Positions 9,212 to 19,748 are shown, counted from the first letter of the stretch. The stretch is DNA of 64,000 nucleotides from Chryseobacterium sp. ERMR1:04 (GCF_001297705.1 NZ_LIRF01000004.1:124001-188000), one strand, 5' to 3'. Translations and numbers: made by a program. The notes: a model not told the origin generated them from the sequence alone.

Positions 9212-11416
9212 ATGAAAAGGGGGTTATTAATTATATTTTTTTTTGCATTTATTTTTGGTTTTTCACAATCAAAAGTTACGGATATTGAAACTGTTGTCAT
9301 CACAGACAAAAGTGATCCTCGTGCATTGGAAATCCTTAAAAAAGTGAATCAATACTTCACCAGAAATTCCCCAAAAAGTTTAGAATCTTACGCCTATAAA
9401 TCTTACGAAAAAATCTCATTGGATATTGATGAAGACAGTATTTCTCAGTATAACAGATTCTTTGAAGACAATAATCTATTCAAGAAAAAAAGAGAGAAAG
9501 ATTCCTTAAACAACATTTCTGCGAGACAGATATTTGCCAAAAGTAAATTATTCCTCTGGGAAAGAGCTCAGGAATTTTTATATTCCACAAAATATGGAGA
9601 AAAGATCAATATTCTGGACAACAGAATTTCAGGTCTTAAACAACCTATTTATGAGATGATCGCTTTGCAACAAAGCAACAGAGATAAAATCCCCAATCAG
9701 CTAAAACAGGAAAACAGAGGATTGTACAGATTCTTTTTAACGGATACGCTTGAGATGGATGGCAGAAAAAACTTCGTCATCCGTTTTCGTGAAGTAAATT
9801 ACAAGAAACCTGATAAAAAAAGGAAATACAATGGTGCTATTTATATTGATACGGAGACCTACGGAATCAAAAAGATAGAAAACTTCAGCAAGAATAAAAA
9901 CGACGGTATTATTACCAGCACCTGGATCTTCTATAATGACAAATGGTTTTTGGCTCATGAAACCGTAAAATTAAGGATGAACAAAATGGCTATGCAGGAA
10001 GATAATAAAGAGCATCCTGAAGAAAAGCCTACTAAAAAAGACAAGCAAAGTTTCGGAACCTATGCGTTTCTTTCGTCGAGATATTTTGATTTTAAAACAC
10101 CTATTGAAGAAGATAAAAAAGATTTTAAAGGCTATACCTTCTCGGTTAAAAATGCCGACGGGAAAAGTCTGGACCGCTACCGAACTGATCCTTTAACGGA
10201 AAGAGAAAGAAACACCTATAAAACGATCGACAGCCTCGGAAAAAAATATAATATAGACAACAAAGCTCAGATTTTATCCGGATTATTAAATGGACAAATC
10301 CGAGTGGGAAGCGTAGATTTCGCAATTGATGAGGTTGTAAATTTCAACTTATATGAAGGATTCAGAGTGGGTTTAAAGGGTAAACTTAATGAAAATTTTA
10401 ATCCTTATTTCTCCCCTGATTACTATTTTGCCTACGGTTTCAAAGACGATAAATGGAAATACGGAATTGGGCTTGATATGAAAACAACATTGGAAAAAAA
10501 CTCCTATTTTAGAGTTGAATATTACAATGATGTGACCGCTTCCGGAGAATTTTACAGAAAACTTTGGAGCTTTAAAATGCGTACTATGAACTATGGAAAT
10601 AATATCAACAACGACAGATATTTTCATTTCAGAGGAGCCTCTTTATCTTATAACAATGATATCACCAATGCGCTCACCTTGGTTTTCGCCACCAGAAGAA
10701 ACCTTGAAGAAGCTTTGTTTGATTACTCATTCAGAGGCAGAGGATCGTCTTTTGATAACGTGAGTACCTTGGTTACTTTAAAATATTCTCCGAACTCTAC
10801 CAATATCATGACGCCGCAAGGAAAATCACTGATTGACCAGAAATTTCCGGAAATCTATCTGAATTATGAGCAGAGTTACAAAACATTAGGCGGTGATTTC
10901 AATTATTCGCGTTTTGATTTGCTGTTCCTTCATAATTTTAAAACAATGTTCGGAACCACAGGTTTCAGGCTGTATGGAGGAATGGTGTTAGGTGATGCCC
11001 CGATCTGGAAAAACTTTACGATGAATGGGCTTGCATCTTCAAGAAAAGATTTCAATTTTAACTTAACCTCTTTTCTGGGATTTGCCACATTGGAAGGTGG
11101 AAAATATTATAATGATAAATTTGTTGCCTACTACTTCACCCATAAAATTCCTTGGTATTTTAAAAGTTTCGGACAGAATATTTCAAGCTTCGACTTTGTA
11201 TTAAGAGGAACGATTGGAGATATGAAGCATCCTGAATACCACGAGTTCAAATTTAGAAAACTAGATCACCTGTATCAGGAAGTTGGGTTGGAATGGACAA
11301 ATTTCCTTTCAAGCTATTTCAATTTAGGCGTATTCTACAGAGTGGGTTACTATACAACCCCAAATTTTAAACAAAACTTTGCCATACAGTTTAAATTAAA
11401 ATTACTAGAATTTTAA
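9212..11416 (+). CDS. DUF5686 family outer-membrane protein
   Basis: 734 residues, a paralogue of the protein at 4815-7268. It has a signal peptide (LLIIFFFAFIFGFSQ) but no carboxypeptidase-regulatory domain: the DUF5686 start VVITDKSDPRALEILKKVN follows almost immediately. Shared landmarks include ISGLKQPIYE, LEMDGRKNFVIRF, the FGTYAFLSSRYFDF block and the aromatic-rich barrel strands to the C-terminus. Function is unknown; the surface location is inferred from family and sequence. It may be cotranscribed with the small gene 43 bases downstream. Confidence 0.85.
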   Translation: MKRGLLIIFFFAFIFGFSQSKVTDIETVVITDKSDPRALEILKKVNQYFTRNSPKSLESYAYKSYEKISLDIDEDSISQYNRFFEDNNLFKKKREKDSLNNISARQIFAKSKLFLWERAQEFLYSTKYGEKINILDNRISGLKQPIYEMIALQQSNRDKIPNQLKQENRGLYRFFLTDTLEMDGRKNFVIRFREVNYKKPDKKRKYNGAIYIDTETYGIKKIENFSKNKNDGIITSTWIFYNDKWFLAHETVKLRMNKMAMQEDNKEHPEEKPTKKDKQSFGTYAFLSSRYFDFKTPIEEDKKDFKGYTFSVKNADGKSLDRYRTDPLTERERNTYKTIDSLGKKYNIDNKAQILSGLLNGQIRVGSVDFAIDEVVNFNLYEGFRVGLKGKLNENFNPYFSPDYYFAYGFKDDKWKYGIGLDMKTTLEKNSYFRVEYYNDVTASGEFYRKLWSFKMRTMNYGNNINNDRYFHFRGASLSYNNDITNALTLVFATRRNLEEALFDYSFRGRGSSFDNVSTLVTLKYSPNSTNIMTPQGKSLIDQKFPEIYLNYEQSYKTLGGDFNYSRFDLLFLHNFKTMFGTTGFRLYGGMVLGDAPIWKNFTMNGLASSRKDFNFNLTSFLGFATLEGGKYYNDKFVAYYFTHKIPWYFKSFGQNISSFDFVLRGTIGDMKHPEYHEFKFRKLDHLYQEVGLEWTNFLSSYFNLGVFYRVGYYTTPNFKQNFAIQFKLKLLEF

Positions 11417-11459
11417 TGGCAAATAATAGATAATGAGCAATCAATAATAAAAAAATAAA

Positions 11460-11696
11460 ATGAAGACAATACAAATAAAAGCAGAGCAGTTTTTTGAATT
11501 ATTAAGATTAAAAGACACGCCAATGTGGGAGATTTTTGCTCAAATGATTGATGGAGAAGAAAAGGAAATGATTTTTCTAGATAACGAAGACAAAGTACTT
11601 TTCAATTATATTTTACCTTCCAATAAGGAAAAGTTAGAAGAAGACCGAAAAGAATTCTCAAAGGAGTTTTCTGAAAAATTGGCTACCTTTAATTAA
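11460..11696 (+). CDS. Small conserved-looking hypothetical protein
   Basis: 78 residues, highly charged, beginning MKTIQIKAEQFFELLRLKD and ending in a Lys/Glu-rich helix. No family is recognised. It lies 43 bases after the DUF5686 gene and 14 bases before the M28 peptidase on the same strand, so it is probably cotranscribed with both. The protein-like codon pattern and tight spacing support a real gene. An antitoxin-like fold is possible, but nothing shows it. Confidence 0.65.
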   Translation: MKTIQIKAEQFFELLRLKDTPMWEIFAQMIDGEEKEMIFLDNEDKVLFNYILPSNKEKLEEDRKEFSKEFSEKLATFN

Positions 11697-11710
11697 GTTA
11701 AAATAGCAAA

Positions 11711-13180
11711 ATGAAAAAAGGATATCTGTTATCAATTGTAGCCGTATTTATTTTTAGTTTGGGAAATGCTCAAAACTATAAAAAACCGTTGGTTTCAGCC
11801 ATCAAAGAAGCAGATCTTAAAAAAGATATGTATGAATTGGCGGCCGACCAGTTTTGGGGACGTGAAGCCGGAACGTTAGATGAATTAAAAGTATCGATGT
11901 GGCTGGCCGACAAAGCCAAGGAAGCAGGAATGAAACCCGCAGGAGATAACGGAACTTTCTTTCAGTTTTTTGATATGTACAGACATCAGGTAATTCCACA
12001 AAGCAGCTTGAAAATTGGAGACAATACCTTAAAATTATGGAAAGACTTCTTAGTCGCAGAACCTGTAAATGCCAGTATTGATGCCGAGATTATGTATGCA
12101 GGAACTACCGAACCCGAAGGTTTATCTAAATTAAATCTAAAAGGAAAAATTCTTGCCATCAACGCATCCGATAAAAATATCGATAAAGAAATGACTCTTT
12201 TCGTAAGAAGATATCCCGGATTTGTAAGAACAAAATACTACAACAAAGCCTATGAATTAGGTGCAAAAGGAATCATATTCATCACAGATGATATCTCAGA
12301 AAAAAGTTGGGTTGAAGTATTGCCTCAAATGACGAGAGGCTCTTACGGAGTTGAAGGATTAAGAGAAAAGGTAACGAACAATATTCCTGTTCTTTGGATC
12401 AAAAAAGAAAATGCGAATTGGGTAAAAAGCAATCCTAAAATTTCTTTAAACCTCATCACAGAAACTTATAAATATCCTTCGGTGAACATCATCGGAAAAA
12501 TAGAAGGAACAGATCCTCAATTAAAAGAGGAATATGTGTTGCTAAGCGGACACCAAGATCATGACGGAATAAGACATCCTGTAAAAAATGACACGATCTA
12601 CAACGGCGCTGATGACAATGCAAGTACTTGCGTTGCCATGTTGGCTATGGCCCGAGCTTATAAAAAACAACCGGGAAAAAGAAGTATTTTATTTGTTTTT
12701 CACGGGGCTGAAGAAAGAGGATTATTAGGTTCAAGATGGCATGCAACACATCCTGTTGTTCCTAAAGCAAAAATAGTTGCCGTTCTGAATGGCGATATGA
12801 TAGGGAGAAATGATAATAATGAAGCGGCTTTATTAGGCGGAAATGCTCCTCATAAAAACTCAGAAGAATTGGTAAAAATGGCTGAAGATGCCAATAATGA
12901 AAGTACAAAATTCAAGTATCTGAAAGATTGGGATTCCCCAAATCATGCTGAATATTTCTATTTTAGAAGTGATCATCTTCCGTATGCGAAAGTGGGAATT
13001 CCTGCGATATTTTTCACGAGCGTTTTACACGATCAGTACCATACACCACAAGACGAATCTGAAAATATTAATTTTAAAAAGCTCTATAAAATGACGGAAT
13101 GGATGTACAGAACGTCATGGAAAGTAGCCAATGAAGCGGAACGTCCCAAAGTGATTCCGAATTTTACATTGGAGAGATAG
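11711..13180 (+). CDS. M28 family zinc aminopeptidase, exported
   Basis: 489 residues with a signal peptide (LLSIVAVFIFSLGNAQ), so periplasmic or secreted. A PA-type insert is visible at about 120-220 (LNLKGKILAINASD ... ELGAKGIIFITDD). The M28 catalytic core follows: SGHQDHDG at about 280, GADDNAS, AEERGLLGS at about 334, NGDMIGRN and HTPQDE at about 444. Together these supply the two-zinc ligands and the catalytic glutamate of the family. It probably removes N-terminal amino acids from peptides. It sits at the end of a run with the DUF5686 gene and the 78-residue protein. Confidence 0.9.
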   Translation: MKKGYLLSIVAVFIFSLGNAQNYKKPLVSAIKEADLKKDMYELAADQFWGREAGTLDELKVSMWLADKAKEAGMKPAGDNGTFFQFFDMYRHQVIPQSSLKIGDNTLKLWKDFLVAEPVNASIDAEIMYAGTTEPEGLSKLNLKGKILAINASDKNIDKEMTLFVRRYPGFVRTKYYNKAYELGAKGIIFITDDISEKSWVEVLPQMTRGSYGVEGLREKVTNNIPVLWIKKENANWVKSNPKISLNLITETYKYPSVNIIGKIEGTDPQLKEEYVLLSGHQDHDGIRHPVKNDTIYNGADDNASTCVAMLAMARAYKKQPGKRSILFVFHGAEERGLLGSRWHATHPVVPKAKIVAVLNGDMIGRNDNNEAALLGGNAPHKNSEELVKMAEDANNESTKFKYLKDWDSPNHAEYFYFRSDHLPYAKVGIPAIFFTSVLHDQYHTPQDESENINFKKLYKMTEWMYRTSWKVANEAERPKVIPNFTLER

Positions 13181-13283
13181 TGAAATCTTATTTTATTCTA
13201 GTTGATTTTTCACTCTGCTTACACTTCGATCTGAATGACAACTCTTTTTTCTCAGATTTGAATAATGAACGTATTTAATATTT

Positions 13284-13479
13284 TTATTTTAACCACAAAA
13301 GAAGCAAAAAATTTTAACACTTAAGATTTATTTAAGTAAAAGTCATGCTGCTAATAAGTACACTAAAGTTTTTGAAAATCTTTGATTTTCTTCTTATGTG
13401 ATCTTTACTTACTATCATCAGATGAAGCTTTAAATCGTTTAATAATAGCTTTTGTCCCTTTTGCGGTTATTTTTTTATC
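13284..13479 (-). repeat. MITE-like repeat element, copy B (truncated ends)
   Basis: The left end TTTTATTTTAACCACAAAAG matches the right-type end of the family, and the right end CTTTTGCGGTTAT matches the left-type end, so this copy is inverted relative to copy A. The outer GTTTAAAC blocks are missing. It shares the interior tttgaaaatctttgattttc theme. It lies between the convergent M28 and ilvA genes. Confidence 0.65.
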
Positions 13480-13509
13480 ACACATTAATATTTGACATTT
13501 ATAAAACCA

Positions 13510-13535
13510 AAAGCTTCACAAATTGTGAAGCTTTC
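13510..13535. terminator. Terminator between convergent M28 and ilvA genes
   Basis: A near-perfect palindrome AAAGCTTCACAA / TTGTGAAGCTTT with one unpaired base at the centre. Short T/C-rich runs on the plus side suggest bidirectional use. Confidence 0.6.
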
Positions 13536-13565
13536 TTTTCATCATTGATTTTTAGAATACTATAA

Positions 13566-14831
13566 TTAAATAAGAATATTCATTAAGGAAGGATCATTAT
13601 TAAGATAGTTCACGAAAAAATCATATTTTTTCATGTTAGATAATAAAGGCTCAAAATCTTCATTATTCTTTAGCACAATCCCCACAACTGCTATCCCTTT
13701 TTCTTTTGAATTCTTCTTGGTGTATTCAAAAGTGGTAATATCATCATTGGGTCCCAAAACATCCATCACAAAAGACTTTAAAGCACCCGGACGCTGAGGA
13801 AATCTCACCAAAAAATAATGTTTTAACCCTGCGTATAACAATGCCTTTTCTTTTATTTCTTCCATTCGGGTAATGTCATTATTGCTTCCACTGATAATGC
13901 ATACTACATTTTTCCCTTTTATTTCTTCTTTGTATTTCTCTAAAGCAGCCACCGATAAAGCTCCCGCAGGTTCTACCACCACTGCATCTTTGTTATACAG
14001 CGAAAGTATGGTTTCACAAATCATCCCTTCCTCAATCGTAACGACATCATGCAATGCATTCTGACAGATATTGAAGTTAAGATCTCCTACTTTCTGCACC
14101 GCCGCTCCATCCACAAAACGACTGATTTTTTCTAAATGAAAAGGTTTCCCTTCCTCCATTGCTTTGGTCATGCTGGCTGCTCCGGAAGGTTCTGTTCCGA
14201 TAATCTTAGTTTTTGGAGAGAGATTTTGAAAGACACTGCAAATGCCAGCCGCTAATCCACCACCACCAATGGGTAGAAAAAGATAATCGATAAGTCCATC
14301 TGCCTGTTCCAAGATTTCTAATGCTACCGTAGCTTGCCCTTCAATAATCGCAGGATCATCAAACGGATGAATAAATACGCCTTCATTCTTTTCACAAAAC
14401 TCCAAGGCCGCATCTTTAGCTTCATCAAAAGTATCTCCATACAGAACTACATCTACATAATTACCACCAAACATTTTTACCTGCTCCAGTTTTTGACCGG
14501 GTGTTGGCAAAGGCATAAATATGGTGCCTTTTGTTTTCATCGCACTGCATGCAAAAGCAACGCCCTGCGCATGATTTCCTGCGCTGGCACACACCACTCC
14601 TTTTGAAAGATTTTCTTTAGACAGCGTTGCCATTTTATTATAAGCTCCTCGTATTTTATAAGATCTTACCTGTTGTAAATCTTCTCTTTTAAAATTAATG
14701 TTAGACTCATAAACCGTCGATAAATTATTATTGACTGACAATGGAGTTCGGACACTGACTTCTTTGAGTCTCTCAGCCGCCTTTCGGATATTCTCCAACG
14801 TAACAGCCTGCCGATTTTTCTCTTTCATCAT
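13566..14831 (-). CDS. ilvA: Threonine ammonia-lyase, biosynthetic
   Basis: PLP enzyme converting threonine to 2-oxobutanoate and ammonia, the committed step toward isoleucine. The tandem ATG at 14831/14828 is preferred over an upstream TTG; it sits 2 bases after the ilvC stop, indicating translational coupling. 421 residues. The PLP lysine is K59 in RSYKIRGA, the PLP phosphate loop is SAGNHAQG, and the glycine-rich loop is GGGGLAAG. Residues about 335-421 form an ACT-like regulatory domain (YFLVRFPQRPGALKSF), so isoleucine feedback is likely. Last gene of the ilv cluster. Confidence 0.96.
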   Translation of the reverse strand: MMKEKNRQAVTLENIRKAAERLKEVSVRTPLSVNNNLSTVYESNINFKREDLQQVRSYKIRGAYNKMATLSKENLSKGVVCASAGNHAQGVAFACSAMKTKGTIFMPLPTPGQKLEQVKMFGGNYVDVVLYGDTFDEAKDAALEFCEKNEGVFIHPFDDPAIIEGQATVALEILEQADGLIDYLFLPIGGGGLAAGICSVFQNLSPKTKIIGTEPSGAASMTKAMEEGKPFHLEKISRFVDGAAVQKVGDLNFNICQNALHDVVTIEEGMICETILSLYNKDAVVVEPAGALSVAALEKYKEEIKGKNVVCIISGSNNDITRMEEIKEKALLYAGLKHYFLVRFPQRPGALKSFVMDVLGPNDDITTFEYTKKNSKEKGIAVVGIVLKNNEDFEPLLSNMKKYDFFVNYLNNDPSLMNILI

Positions 14832-14833
14832 AA

Positions 14834-15880
14834 TCAATTATTTTCCGGTCTCAGACTACGGACGGTTTTTCCCGCCTGCCACATTTCACTTTCGCGAAGT
14901 TCTGCTAATTCGGCATCCAGTTTTTCTCTATAATCTGATTTGCTGTTGCTGTCAATAGATAATTGCGCCTCATTTCCGGAAGCTACATTGTTGTATAATT
15001 CTTCAAATATGGGAGAAGTAGCATCCTTAAAACGTTTCCACCAATCTAGTGCTCCTCTTTGAGCCGTGGTACTGCAGTTAGCATACATCCAATCCATTCC
15101 GTTTTCTGCAACCAATGGCATTAATGATTGCGTAAGCTCTTCTACAGTTTCATTAAATGCTTCGGAAGGACTGTGCCCGTTTTTTCTCAACACTTCATAT
15201 TGTGCAGCAAAAATTCCCTGAACGGCCCCCATTAATGTTCCTCTTTCTCCTGTAAGATCACTGTATACTTCTTTTTTGAAATCAGTCTCAAACAAATAAC
15301 CGCTTCCAACTGCTATTCCCAATGCAATTACTCGATCTCTAGCTTTACCTGTCACATCCTGATAAACGGCGAAACTGCTGTTCAATCCTCTATTTTGAAG
15401 GAACATTCTTCTTAGTGATGTACCTGAACCTTTTGGAGCTACCAAAAAAACATCTACATCGGCTGGCGGTACAATTCCTGTACGTTCGCTAAACGTAATT
15501 CCAAAACCGTGTGAGAAATACAATGCTTTACCTGGCGTTAAATGTTCTTTTACTTTTGGCCAATATTCTATCTGAGCGGCATCACTTAAAAGATAGCAGA
15601 TAATGGTTCCTTTTTTAAGCGCTTCTTCAATTTCAAATAACGTTTCTCCGGGAACGAATCCGTCTGCAATGGCTTTATCCCAAGATTTTGAGTTTTTTCT
15701 TTGTCCTACAATTACATTGATACCGTTATCTTTTTGATTTAATGCTTGTCCCGGACCCTGAACTCCGTATCCGATAACCGCTACCACCTCATCTTTCAGT
15801 ACTTCCTGAGCTTTTTCTAATGGAAACTCTTGCCTTGTTACTACATTTTCTTCTACTCCTCCGAAATTTAATTTTGCCAT
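14834..15880 (-). CDS. ilvC: Ketol-acid reductoisomerase (NADP+)
   Basis: Isomerises and reduces acetolactate and acetohydroxybutyrate in valine/leucine and isoleucine synthesis. 348 residues. The Rossmann nucleotide loop is GYGVQGPGQ at about 38-46; FVAPKGSGTSLRR-type sequence (here LVAPKGSGTSLRR) and the GERGTLMGAVQ motif with metal-binding acidic residues follow. The length fits a class I-like enzyme. It lies 34 bases after ilvN and overlaps the region just before the ilvA start, in one operon. Confidence 0.97.
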   Translation of the reverse strand: MAKLNFGGVEENVVTRQEFPLEKAQEVLKDEVVAVIGYGVQGPGQALNQKDNGINVIVGQRKNSKSWDKAIADGFVPGETLFEIEEALKKGTIICYLLSDAAQIEYWPKVKEHLTPGKALYFSHGFGITFSERTGIVPPADVDVFLVAPKGSGTSLRRMFLQNRGLNSSFAVYQDVTGKARDRVIALGIAVGSGYLFETDFKKEVYSDLTGERGTLMGAVQGIFAAQYEVLRKNGHSPSEAFNETVEELTQSLMPLVAENGMDWMYANCSTTAQRGALDWWKRFKDATSPIFEELYNNVASGNEAQLSIDSNSKSDYREKLDAELAELRESEMWQAGKTVRSLRPENN

Positions 15881-15914
15881 TTTATTGATATTTTTTTATG
15901 ATTAATTTTAATAA

Positions 15915-16196
15915 TTAGTTGATATTTTCTATTGTTTCAAGGTAGATATTGGGGCGATAAAATACTTCCAACACATCTATCTGCTTTTCTATTTGCTGAA
16001 TAAGCTTTTGTATGACTTCATCGGTTTCTTTCACTACAAAAATCAGTTTTTTACAATCTTTTTTTTCTGATGGGCCTACATTAACGCTGACAATATTAAT
16101 TCTCCTTCTGGAAAAAATATTATTAACCCGATTGATAAATCCTGTATACCCTTCTATATGAGTGGTGATCATATATTCTTTTTTTTCTTCATTCAT
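15915..16196 (-). CDS. ilvN: Acetolactate synthase small subunit
   Basis: 93 residues forming a single ACT domain (YMITTHIEGYTGFINRVNNIFSRR). It is the regulatory partner of IlvB and should confer branched-chain amino acid feedback. It lacks the C-terminal domain of the longer IlvH-type subunits. It begins 11 bases after ilvB and lies between ilvB and ilvC, which supports the assignment despite the short length. Confidence 0.9.
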   Translation of the reverse strand: MNEEKKEYMITTHIEGYTGFINRVNNIFSRRRINIVSVNVGPSEKKDCKKLIFVVKETDEVIQKLIQQIEKQIDVLEVFYRPNIYLETIENIN

Positions 16197-16207
16197 GTTG
16201 TTGTCTT

Positions 16208-17953
16208 TTAATTTTTATTATGGGTCAATACGATCTCTGCTACACTTTTACCTTGAGGAACCATTGGGAAAACATTGTATTCTTTTTCTACCATGATTTC
16301 CATAAGATAAGCTCCTTCATTATCCAGCATTTCACGAATTGATTCTTTTAAATGATCTCTGTGCAATACTTTTTCACCGGGTATTCCATATCCTTTAGCT
16401 ACTTGTACAAAATCAGGACTTTGAATATCTACAAAAGAGTATCTTTCTTCATGAAATAATTCCTGCCACTGCCTTACCATCCCTAGAAAGCAGTTATTAA
16501 GAATCATAATTTTAATATTGGGATGATATTGCATAACTGTTCCCAATTCCTGTATATTCATTTGAGCGCCTCCATCTCCCATCACTGCAATAATCTGACG
16601 GTCTGTTGCGTATGACGCTCCGATTGCTGCGGGAAGACAAAACCCCATTGTTCCAAGTCCGCCGCTTGTAATATTACTTTTAGACTGATTAAATTCAGCA
16701 TATCGACAGGTTACCATTTGATGTTGCCCAACATCGGTTACAATTACTGCATCTCCTTGGGTCAATTCATTCAAACATTTGATAACTTCGCCCATCGTAA
16801 TATCTCCTTCGGAAGGGTTAAGCTCGTTACTTATTAAATTAATATGCTCTATTTCGTGGCAATCTTTAAATCTTGTATGCCAATCCACATATTCTTTAGG
16901 GTTAATCAACGAAGTAAGCAATGGCAATGTTTCTTTACAATTACCAATTACGGGTACGGCAACTTTTACGTTTTTATTGATTTCAGCTTTATCAATATCA
17001 AGATGAATTATTTCTGCCTGTTTTGCATATTCATCCAACTTACCGGTTACGCGGTCATCAAAGCGCATTCCTATCGCAATAAGAACATCACATTCATTGG
17101 TGAGTAAATTGGGACCGTAGTTTCCATGCATTCCTACCATTCCCACTGCTTGAGGATGGTCTGTAGGTATTGCACTCATTCCCATAATCGTCCATGCTGT
17201 TGGAATTCCTGATTTTTCAATAAACTGTAAAAATTCTTTTTCAGCCTTGCCCAAAATAACACCTTGGCCTACAATGATAAAGGGATTCTTTGCATTGTTG
17301 ATAAGCGCTGCGGCTTTCGTTATGAACTCAGACTGTATTTCAGGATTGGGTTGATAACTTCTAAGAAAATCACAAGCTTTATACCCTTGATATACACTTT
17401 TCTGCAACTGTGCATTTTTTGTTATATCGATAAGAACAGGTCCTGGTCTACCAGATCTGGCAATATAAAATGCTTTGGCTAATACTTCAGCAAGTTCATC
17501 TGCATCTGTTACCTGATAATTCCATTTGGTAACAGGGATTGTAATATTAATAACATCTATTTCCTGAAAAGCATCTGTTCCTAAAAGATGAGCGTACACT
17601 TGACCTGTAATGCATACAAGCGGTGTGCTATCTAACATAGCATCAGCCAGTCCTGTGACAAGATTAGTAGCTCCCGGACCACTGGTTGCCAATACCACAC
17701 CTACTTCTCCGGATACTCTTGCAAAACCTTGAGCTGCGTGTACCGCCCCTTGTTCGTGCCTTACAAGTATGTGTTCTAAACTGTCTTTGTAATCATAAAG
17801 AGCATCATAGATCGGAATGATAGCGCCACCCGGATACCCAAACATTGTTTTTACCCCTTCCTGTAAAAATGTTTCGAGAATAATTTGGCTTCCACTAAGT
17901 TCTATCCCCGTCAACAGACTCTCTTTATCCTGGGTTAAATCTTGATTTTTCAT
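16208..17953 (-). CDS. ilvB: Acetolactate synthase large subunit
   Basis: Thiamine-diphosphate and FAD dependent enzyme condensing pyruvate with pyruvate or 2-oxobutanoate. 581 residues with the three-domain pyruvate-oxidase fold. The N-terminal ThDP domain has GYPGGAIIPIYDAL and the catalytic glutamate in RHEQGAVHAAQGFAR, the central FAD domain has MRFDDRVTGKL, and the C-terminal ThDP domain has MGDGGAQMNIQEL followed by NNCFLGMVRQWQ. It lies 11 bases downstream of ilvD in the same orientation. Confidence 0.97.
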   Translation of the reverse strand: MKNQDLTQDKESLLTGIELSGSQIILETFLQEGVKTMFGYPGGAIIPIYDALYDYKDSLEHILVRHEQGAVHAAQGFARVSGEVGVVLATSGPGATNLVTGLADAMLDSTPLVCITGQVYAHLLGTDAFQEIDVINITIPVTKWNYQVTDADELAEVLAKAFYIARSGRPGPVLIDITKNAQLQKSVYQGYKACDFLRSYQPNPEIQSEFITKAAALINNAKNPFIIVGQGVILGKAEKEFLQFIEKSGIPTAWTIMGMSAIPTDHPQAVGMVGMHGNYGPNLLTNECDVLIAIGMRFDDRVTGKLDEYAKQAEIIHLDIDKAEINKNVKVAVPVIGNCKETLPLLTSLINPKEYVDWHTRFKDCHEIEHINLISNELNPSEGDITMGEVIKCLNELTQGDAVIVTDVGQHQMVTCRYAEFNQSKSNITSGGLGTMGFCLPAAIGASYATDRQIIAVMGDGGAQMNIQELGTVMQYHPNIKIMILNNCFLGMVRQWQELFHEERYSFVDIQSPDFVQVAKGYGIPGEKVLHRDHLKESIREMLDNEGAYLMEIMVEKEYNVFPMVPQGKSVAEIVLTHNKN

Positions 17954-17964
17954 TGTGTGTTATT

Positions 17965-19641
17965 TTATATTTCATCTGTTACGCAACCTTCTGCTGCTGA
18001 AGAAACTGTTAATGCATATTTATACAGCAGCCCTTTTGTAACTTTCAAAGCGGGCTTTACCCAACCTTGTTTTCTAATTTCAATTTCTGCATCCGAAACA
18101 TTCAGCTGTATGGTATTGTTTACCGCATCTATTTCGATGAGGTCATCATCTTCTACAAAAGCAATCAAACCTCCTTCCTGAGCCTCAGGCGTAATATGTC
18201 CCACAACAAAACCATGCGTCCCGCCACTGAACCTTCCATCGGTAATTAAGGCTACGCTATTTCCAAAACCCGCGCCGATTAAAGCACTTGTCGGTTTTAG
18301 CATTTCTGGCATTCCGGGAGCCCCTTTTGGTCCTTCATTACGAATTACAATCACATCTCCGTGCTTCACTTTTCCATTTCTGATGCCTTCAATTAAATTT
18401 TTCTCTCCGTCAAATACTCTCGCTTTCCCTAAGAACTTCTCGCCTTCTTTACCTGTTATTTTAGCTACACTTCCCTTCTCAGCAAGGTTTCCATACAATA
18501 TTCTTATATGTCCGGTTGCTTTTATAGGGTCAGAAATAGGTCGTATTACTTTTTGTTTTGTGAAATCAAGACTTGGTATATGTTCTAAATTTTCCGCAAG
18601 GGTTTTTCCTGTCACCGTAAGACAATCGCCATGAAGCAATCCTTCATTCAAAAGGTATTTCATCACTGCCGGTATTCCTCCATGCTCATGAAGATCCTGC
18701 ATCAGATATTTCCCACTGGGTTTTAAATCGGCAAGCATTGGTGTAACATCGCTCATTTTTTGAAAATCATCCTGTGTTACCACAACATCTACGCTTTTGG
18801 CCATTGCAATAAAATGCAGAACGGCATTGGTACTTCCTCCCAAAACAATGATGATACGGAGTGCATTTTCAAATGCTTTGCGTGTCATGATATCAGAAGG
18901 TTTAATATCTTTTTCTAATAATTTTTTCAAATATCCTCCCGCCTCTAAACATTCGTTTTGTTTTTCCTGACTTGTTGCGGGATTAGATGATGAATAAGGC
19001 AAACTCATTCCTAATGCTTCAATGGCTGATGCCATGGTATTAGCGGTATACATTCCTCCACAAGCTCCTGCTCCGGGGCAAGAATTTTTAATCACTCCAT
19101 TAAAATCTTCTTCCGAGATTTCTCCTGCTATCTTTTGTCCTAATGCTTCAAAAGCAGAAACAATGTTCAGTTGATTTCCTTTGTAACATCCCGGGGCAAT
19201 TGTTCCGCCATATACCATGATTGAAGGTCTGTTTAATCTTCCCATTGCCATAATGGTTCCCGGCATATTTTTATCACAACCCGGCAAAGCGATTAGTCCG
19301 TCATAATACTGCGCTCCACATATTGCCTCAATACTGTCTGCAATAACATCACGGCTTACCAACGAATAACGCATTCCGTCTGTTCCGTTACTCATTCCGT
19401 CACTTACTCCAATGGTATTGAATACTAAACCGGCCAGCCCTTTCTCCCATGTTCCTTTTTTAACGATTTGTGCTAAATCATTAAGGTGCATATTACAGGT
19501 ATTACCATCGTATCCCATGCTTGCAATTCCTACTTGAGCCTTTTGCATATCTTCATCTGTAAATCCTATTCCGTACAACATAGCTTTTGCCGCAGGTTGT
19601 TCAGTATTTTGTGTGAAGGTTTTCGAATATTTATTTAACAT
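17965..19641 (-). CDS. ilvD: Dihydroxy-acid dehydratase
   Basis: Iron-sulfur enzyme that dehydrates dihydroxy-acids to the 2-keto acids of valine and isoleucine. 558 residues, the usual length. The Fe-S cysteines are visible in [16 protein letters not shown] and [16 protein letters not shown], and the C-terminal [15 protein letters not shown] loop is conserved. The gene is separated from ilvE by 214 bases, which hold a possible internal promoter. A short frame of 25 codons just upstream ends overlapping the ilvD start but is not branched-chain rich, so I do not call it a leader. Confidence 0.97.
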   Translation of the reverse strand: MLNKYSKTFTQNTEQPAAKAMLYGIGFTDEDMQKAQVGIASMGYDGNTCNMHLNDLAQIVKKGTWEKGLAGLVFNTIGVSDGMSNGTDGMRYSLVSRDVIADSIEAICGAQYYDGLIALPGCDKNMPGTIMAMGRLNRPSIMVYGGTIAPGCYKGNQLNIVSAFEALGQKIAGEISEEDFNGVIKNSCPGAGACGGMYTANTMASAIEALGMSLPYSSSNPATSQEKQNECLEAGGYLKKLLEKDIKPSDIMTRKAFENALRIIIVLGGSTNAVLHFIAMAKSVDVVVTQDDFQKMSDVTPMLADLKPSGKYLMQDLHEHGGIPAVMKYLLNEGLLHGDCLTVTGKTLAENLEHIPSLDFTKQKVIRPISDPIKATGHIRILYGNLAEKGSVAKITGKEGEKFLGKARVFDGEKNLIEGIRNGKVKHGDVIVIRNEGPKGAPGMPEMLKPTSALIGAGFGNSVALITDGRFSGGTHGFVVGHITPEAQEGGLIAFVEDDDLIEIDAVNNTIQLNVSDAEIEIRKQGWVKPALKVTKGLLYKYALTVSSAAEGCVTDEI

Positions 19642-19740
19642 ATTATCCTACATTTATTGTTTTTATTATCTTTCAGCATTGTATCAGAAATTTCATTTTT
19701 TTCGGAATTCATAAATGAAGTTTTTTACTTAATTTCCATC

Positions 19741-19748
19741 CAAAACTA
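19741..19748 (-). promoter_or_regulatory. Candidate internal -7 box upstream of ilvD (TAGTTTTG)
   Basis: On the minus strand the octamer is an exact TANNTTTG match, 100 bases before the ilvD start and inside the ilvE-ilvD gap. It could let ilvDBNCA be expressed without passing the attenuators. It is a single short motif, so weak evidence. Confidence 0.35.
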
